This document shows, piece after piece, positions 61,491 through 64,000 of a DNA stretch of 64,000 bases; the first letter of the stretch is position 1, and the number at the start of each line of letters is the position of its first letter. Made by a program: the position numbers and the translations under genes. The notes beneath the pieces are model-generated. The model searched no databases, was not told the origin of the DNA, and saw nothing but the letters and a program-made list of their open reading frames with translations. The stretch is from Actinomycetota bacterium (GTDB lineage: Bacteria > Actinomycetota > Thermoleophilia > Gaiellales > Gaiellaceae), in the NCBI GenBank assembly GCA_013816245.1, contig JACDEU010000011.1:1-64000 (forward strand), in the 5' to 3' direction.

Positions 61491-62441
61491 TTGATTCGCC
61501 GTCTGGCCCTCATGGTTCTGGTCGTCGCAGCTCTCGCCCCGGCTCTCCGGGGAGATGCGGCTCCGCCCGTGTTGATCGAGCCGGGCGTCACGCTCGCCGG
61601 GGTGCCGGTCGGCGGCATGTCGAACGAGCAGGCGCAGGCCGCGCTCCGACCCGCCTTCGCCCGGACCGTGCGGCTCGTCTACGGCGATCGTGCCTGGAGG
61701 CTTCAGCCGGCCCGTTTCGGCGCCCGGGTGACGATCTCGGACGGCGTCATGCGCGCGCTCGGCGCGAAGGCCGGCTCCGGCGTGTCGCTCGTGCCGGAGG
61801 TGAACACGGAGGGGGTGCGGCGGTTCGTCGGCGCGCTGGACAAGCGCGTCTCGTTCGCGCCGACCGATGCGGAGCTCAGTGGCGTCAAGGGGCTTCGCCC
61901 GCAGTTCACGAGGGAACGGGCAGGCGTCCAGCTGCTGCGCCGGCTGACGGCGCAGCGGATCGTCCGCGCTCTTCAGTCCCCGCAGATCCGTCGCATCAGG
62001 GTCGCTGTGAAAGTGGTGGAGCCACTGCAGACGGTCAAGAACTTCGGCCCGGTGATCATCATCCGGCGCGGCGCGAACCAACTGCGTTACTACCAGGGCG
62101 CCCGATTGGTCCGGCTATTCGGAGTGGCGACCGGCCAGGCGATCTATCCGACGCCGACCGGAACTTTCAGCGTCGTCGACATGCAGCTGAACCCGTGGTG
62201 GCTACCACCGGACTCGGCGTGGGCGAAGGGCGAGAAGCCGATCCCACCAGGGCCCGGGAACCCGCTTGGCACGCGCTGGATGGGCTTGTCGGCTCCGGGT
62301 GTCGGCATCCACGGAACTCCGGACGACACGTCGATCGGCTATTCAGCATCGCACGGCTGCATCCGTATGCACATCCCAGATGCCGAGTGGCTTTTCCAGC
62401 ACGTGGAGCTGGGCACACCGGTCGTCATCACAGACGCGTAG
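61491..62441 (+). CDS. L,D-transpeptidase (YkuD) with N-terminal PG-binding region
   Basis: 316 residues with a signal peptide (about 1-24). The N-terminal half (VTLAGVPVGGMSNEQAQAAL) is a PG_binding_4-like repeat; the C-terminal YkuD domain has GIHGTPDDTSIGYSASHGCIRM, containing HxxG and the catalytic SHGCIRM. It links meso-Dap residues or attaches proteins to peptidoglycan. TTG start. Ends shortly before structured element copy 2. Confidence 0.94.
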   Translation: MIRRLALMVLVVAALAPALRGDAAPPVLIEPGVTLAGVPVGGMSNEQAQAALRPAFARTVRLVYGDRAWRLQPARFGARVTISDGVMRALGAKAGSGVSLVPEVNTEGVRRFVGALDKRVSFAPTDAELSGVKGLRPQFTRERAGVQLLRRLTAQRIVRALQSPQIRRIRVAVKVVEPLQTVKNFGPVIIIRRGANQLRYYQGARLVRLFGVATGQAIYPTPTGTFSVVDMQLNPWWLPPDSAWAKGEKPIPPGPGNPLGTRWMGLSAPGVGIHGTPDDTSIGYSASHGCIRMHIPDAEWLFQHVELGTPVVITDA

Positions 62442-62461
62442 CCGGAGGTTTGACCGTCGCC

Positions 62462-62567
62462 GCCGGTGCCGGCTCTGCCGGCGTCGGCCGCAAACGCTCG
62501 AATCGACGCCGGACCGATCGAAGTCATCATGGCTCCGCGGAGCGGGGCCGGACTTCGATCGGCCGAA
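62462..62567 (-). ncRNA. Structured intergenic element, copy 2
   Basis: Read on the reverse strand it matches copy 1 at 48610-48728: CCGATCGAAGTC/GACTTCGATCGG (12 bp), an inner GGC-rich stem, the same ATGAT bulge, then GCCGACGCCGGC-AGA-GCCGGCACCGGC. The stem bases differ from copy 1 but pairing is kept. It starts right at the 3' end of tRNA-Gly. Confidence 0.6.
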
Positions 62568-62639
62568 GCGGACGACGAGGCTCGAACTCGCGACCCTCAG
62601 CTTGGGAAGCTGATGCTCTACCAACTGAGCTACGTCCGC
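62567..62639 (-). tRNA. tRNA-Gly (anticodon CCC)
   Basis: Reverse strand GCGGACG...CGTCCGC-T; anticodon stem TCAGC/GCTGA with loop TTCCCAA (CCC); D-loop GCTCAGTTGGTAGAGC; T-arm GCGAG-TTCGAGC-CTCGT. CCA is not encoded. Confidence 0.96.
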
Positions 62640-62719
62640 GTAACGGCTCAACCATAACGAAAACGGCCTTTTCCGAGACCGTCCGGGGCGGCCGGCCGTG
62701 GCTTCCATCTACTACTGGT

Positions 62720-62914
62720 CTACCGCGCGGCCTTTCGCAGCGGGTCGTAGAGATCGGCCGCTTCGCTGATCCGCTCGTGCATCAGGTGGCCATAGGTGTC
62801 GAGCGTCATAGACGCCTGCGAATGGCCGGCGATGGACTGGAGGAGTTTGATGTCCGCTCCCTGGGCGATCAGGGCGATCGCGGGGAGTGAGGGCAACAGC
62901 TCCTTCGCGCACAC
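62720..62914 (-). pseudogene. Tyrosine recombinase (phage integrase) C-terminal remnant
   Basis: 64 residues read LIAQGADIKLLQSIAGHSQA and SMTLDTYGHLMHERISEAAD, the last catalytic segment of phage integrases with the GHS His and the DTYGH nucleophile Tyr. The Arg/His-containing upstream part (LRHT box) is missing or out of frame. It sits about 80 nt from the 5' end of tRNA-Gly, a relic of an integrated element. 62915-63224 shows no gene. Confidence 0.75.
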
Positions 62915-63224
62915 GCGTGTAAGAGAGTGGCGCGCACCTGGCGCGCACCCTTCGCTTTACAGGGTCTTTCTTTGCGGTACAAGTTGCAGAGGCTTGTGGT
63001 CTAAAAAAAACTTCAACACATCTGATCCGGTGTGTTCCCAATACGTGAACCAATCTCGAGGCCGCCGGCCCGAGTCGAAGCGAGGGGGGACACCCCCGCT
63101 GACGATTGTCGGGCCGTCGCTTCGCACTGACGGTCGGGGTATCACAGGAACTTTCTGAATCCTCGTCTTTGCTGGCTTAGGTCAGTAGAGGCGCTCGACG
63201 AGGGGGAATGATCTGGGCATTTCC

Positions 63225-63362
63225 ATGCACTTCATCGACTCGCACCTGGCCTATCGCGCTCATGGTGAGGCAGAGGTGCGGCGGCATCGTGAGGCTGCGG
63301 CCAAGGAGCATGCGCGGCGGCACGCACCGCACCCGCTGATAGCGAAAAGCCATTCCCGCTAA
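63225..63362 (+). CDS. Possible small His/Arg-rich peptide
   Basis: 45 residues (MHFIDSHLAYRAHGEAEVRR, REAAAKEHARRHAPH). Basic, helical and rich in His. No convincing Shine-Dalgarno sequence and no family known; could be chance. Confidence 0.3.
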   Translation: MHFIDSHLAYRAHGEAEVRRHREAAAKEHARRHAPHPLIAKSHSR

Positions 63363-63433
63363 GGCGATTTGGGAGCTGTTGTTTTCGGCGGGCCGCTTGT
63401 TTTCGACGGATTGGAGTGCTTAGCTTCCTTTTG

Positions 63434-64000
63434 ATGAGCCCTGGACGTCGTTGGATCGCTGCACTTATTCCACTGCTGGGAATGCTTGTCCTGTCGGGTT
63501 CGGCATCTTCGCGTTCGAGATACAGCGGTTATCCCGATTCGATTGCCGTTCTCGGCCATTCCGGTGCGACCGGGTACGACTCCGATCCGAAGCAGCCCAG
63601 GATTGACATCAACGCCAATTCATGGGCGACGGGGACCAACCCCGCAGTGAACAGCGTCTACCTGCGAATCCTTGCCAAGCATCCGCAGATCAAAGGCCAC
63701 AATCTCAACCTCGCTCAGGACGGGGCAACGGTGCGCGAACTGCTGGAACAAACGAAGAAAGTCGTCTCACTTAAGGATAAGCCGGACCTCCTTATCATTC
63801 AGATCATGGACAATGACATCGTCTGCCCGGCCACGAAGAGAGACTTAGCGAGTTTCCGGGCGGGCTATGTTTCTGCGCTAAAGGTGCTCGCTGACGGCGC
63901 ATCGACCTCCAGTGTCTTTGTTGTGAGTCAGTTCGGCAGTCCGACGACGCAGGTGAAGGTATTGACCCGCATCGAGCGGTTGGGGGTGGGCGGTACCGGC
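63434..64000 (+). CDS. SGNH/GDSL-type secreted hydrolase, 5' part
   Basis: 189 codons visible, running off the right edge. Signal peptide (WIAALIPLLGMLVLSGSASS). SGNH blocks: IAVLGHSGATGYDSDP with the candidate catalytic Ser, NLAQDGATVRELL (block II Gly), and IIQIMDNDIVCPA (block III Asn). The family removes acyl groups from lipids or polysaccharides. Codon use is clearly less GC-rich than the neighbours, so it may be acquired DNA near the integrase remnant. Confidence 0.82.
   Translation, partial: MSPGRRWIAALIPLLGMLVLSGSASSRSRYSGYPDSIAVLGHSGATGYDSDPKQPRIDINANSWATGTNPAVNSVYLRILAKHPQIKGHNLNLAQDGATVRELLEQTKKVVSLKDKPDLLIIQIMDNDIVCPATKRDLASFRAGYVSALKVLADGASTSSVFVVSQFGSPTTQVKVLTRIERLGVGGTG

Overview
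The window comes from a high-GC actinobacterium, most likely of the class Thermoleophilia (Gaiellales/Solirubrobacterales-like). This is inferred from F420-type and coproheme-pathway enzymes, WhiA, GlpX-type fructose bisphosphatase with a class I aldolase, frequent GTG/TTG starts and very compact gene packing. No 16S rRNA or taxonomic marker is available to prove it.

1-22,461: an unbroken forward-strand catabolic cluster, most genes overlapping the next by 4 nt. It begins inside a molybdenum hydroxylase (CoxL/XdhA type) and continues with CoxG, a GNAT acetyltransferase, a luciferase-like (probably F420) oxidoreductase, an M20 amidohydrolase, a SRPBCC-like protein, a peroxiredoxin, an FAH-family hydrolase, an M24 hydrolase, an HMGL-family carboligase/lyase, a CrtI-like FAD oxidoreductase and a TIM-barrel isomerase. 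A complete branched-chain-amino-acid-type ABC transporter, tandem M32 carboxypeptidases, tandem ketopantoate-reductase-like enzymes and a second, metal-ligand-poor M24 protein follow. A convergent XdhC (molybdenum cofactor insertion) closes the block. Together they look like uptake and stepwise degradation of an amide- or N-containing organic compound; the substrate cannot be read from sequence.

22,495-26,673: reverse-strand exported proteins, including a copper-monooxygenase-like/cupredoxin fusion and a large subtilase. 26,772-33,240: a gene-poor, decayed accessory region. It opens with tRNA-Leu(CAG), whose last 32 bases recur as a perfect direct repeat at 29,878-29,909, so 26,856-29,909 looks like an integrated element that has lost its integrase. 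Small HTH, membrane and hypothetical genes lie there, together with genes broken by a nonsense codon or frameshifts.

33,245-47,549: cell-wall hydrolase, thiol peroxidase, membrane proteins, a decayed flippase-like gene, a fluoride exporter under a fluoride riboswitch, HemQ, a secreted glycosidase, UvrC, then an HTH-TPR regulator followed by a tiny secreted peptide gene with a perfect anti-16S Shine-Dalgarno sequence. That pair is organised like an RRNPP peptide-signalling module. Next come a flippase-like protein, a frameshifted TPM-domain protein, PruA and Ogt.

47,536-63,000: core genes: whiA, glycolytic gapA-pgk-tpiA-gpmI, an ECF sigma factor, a Ser/Thr kinase, metallophosphoesterase, M48 protease, argS, glpX, class I aldolase, L,D-transpeptidase and tRNA-Gly(CCC). 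Two copies of a structured intergenic element (48.6 kb and 62.5 kb) keep the same fold while their stem sequences differ. The window ends with an integrase remnant and the start of a lower-GC SGNH hydrolase gene.
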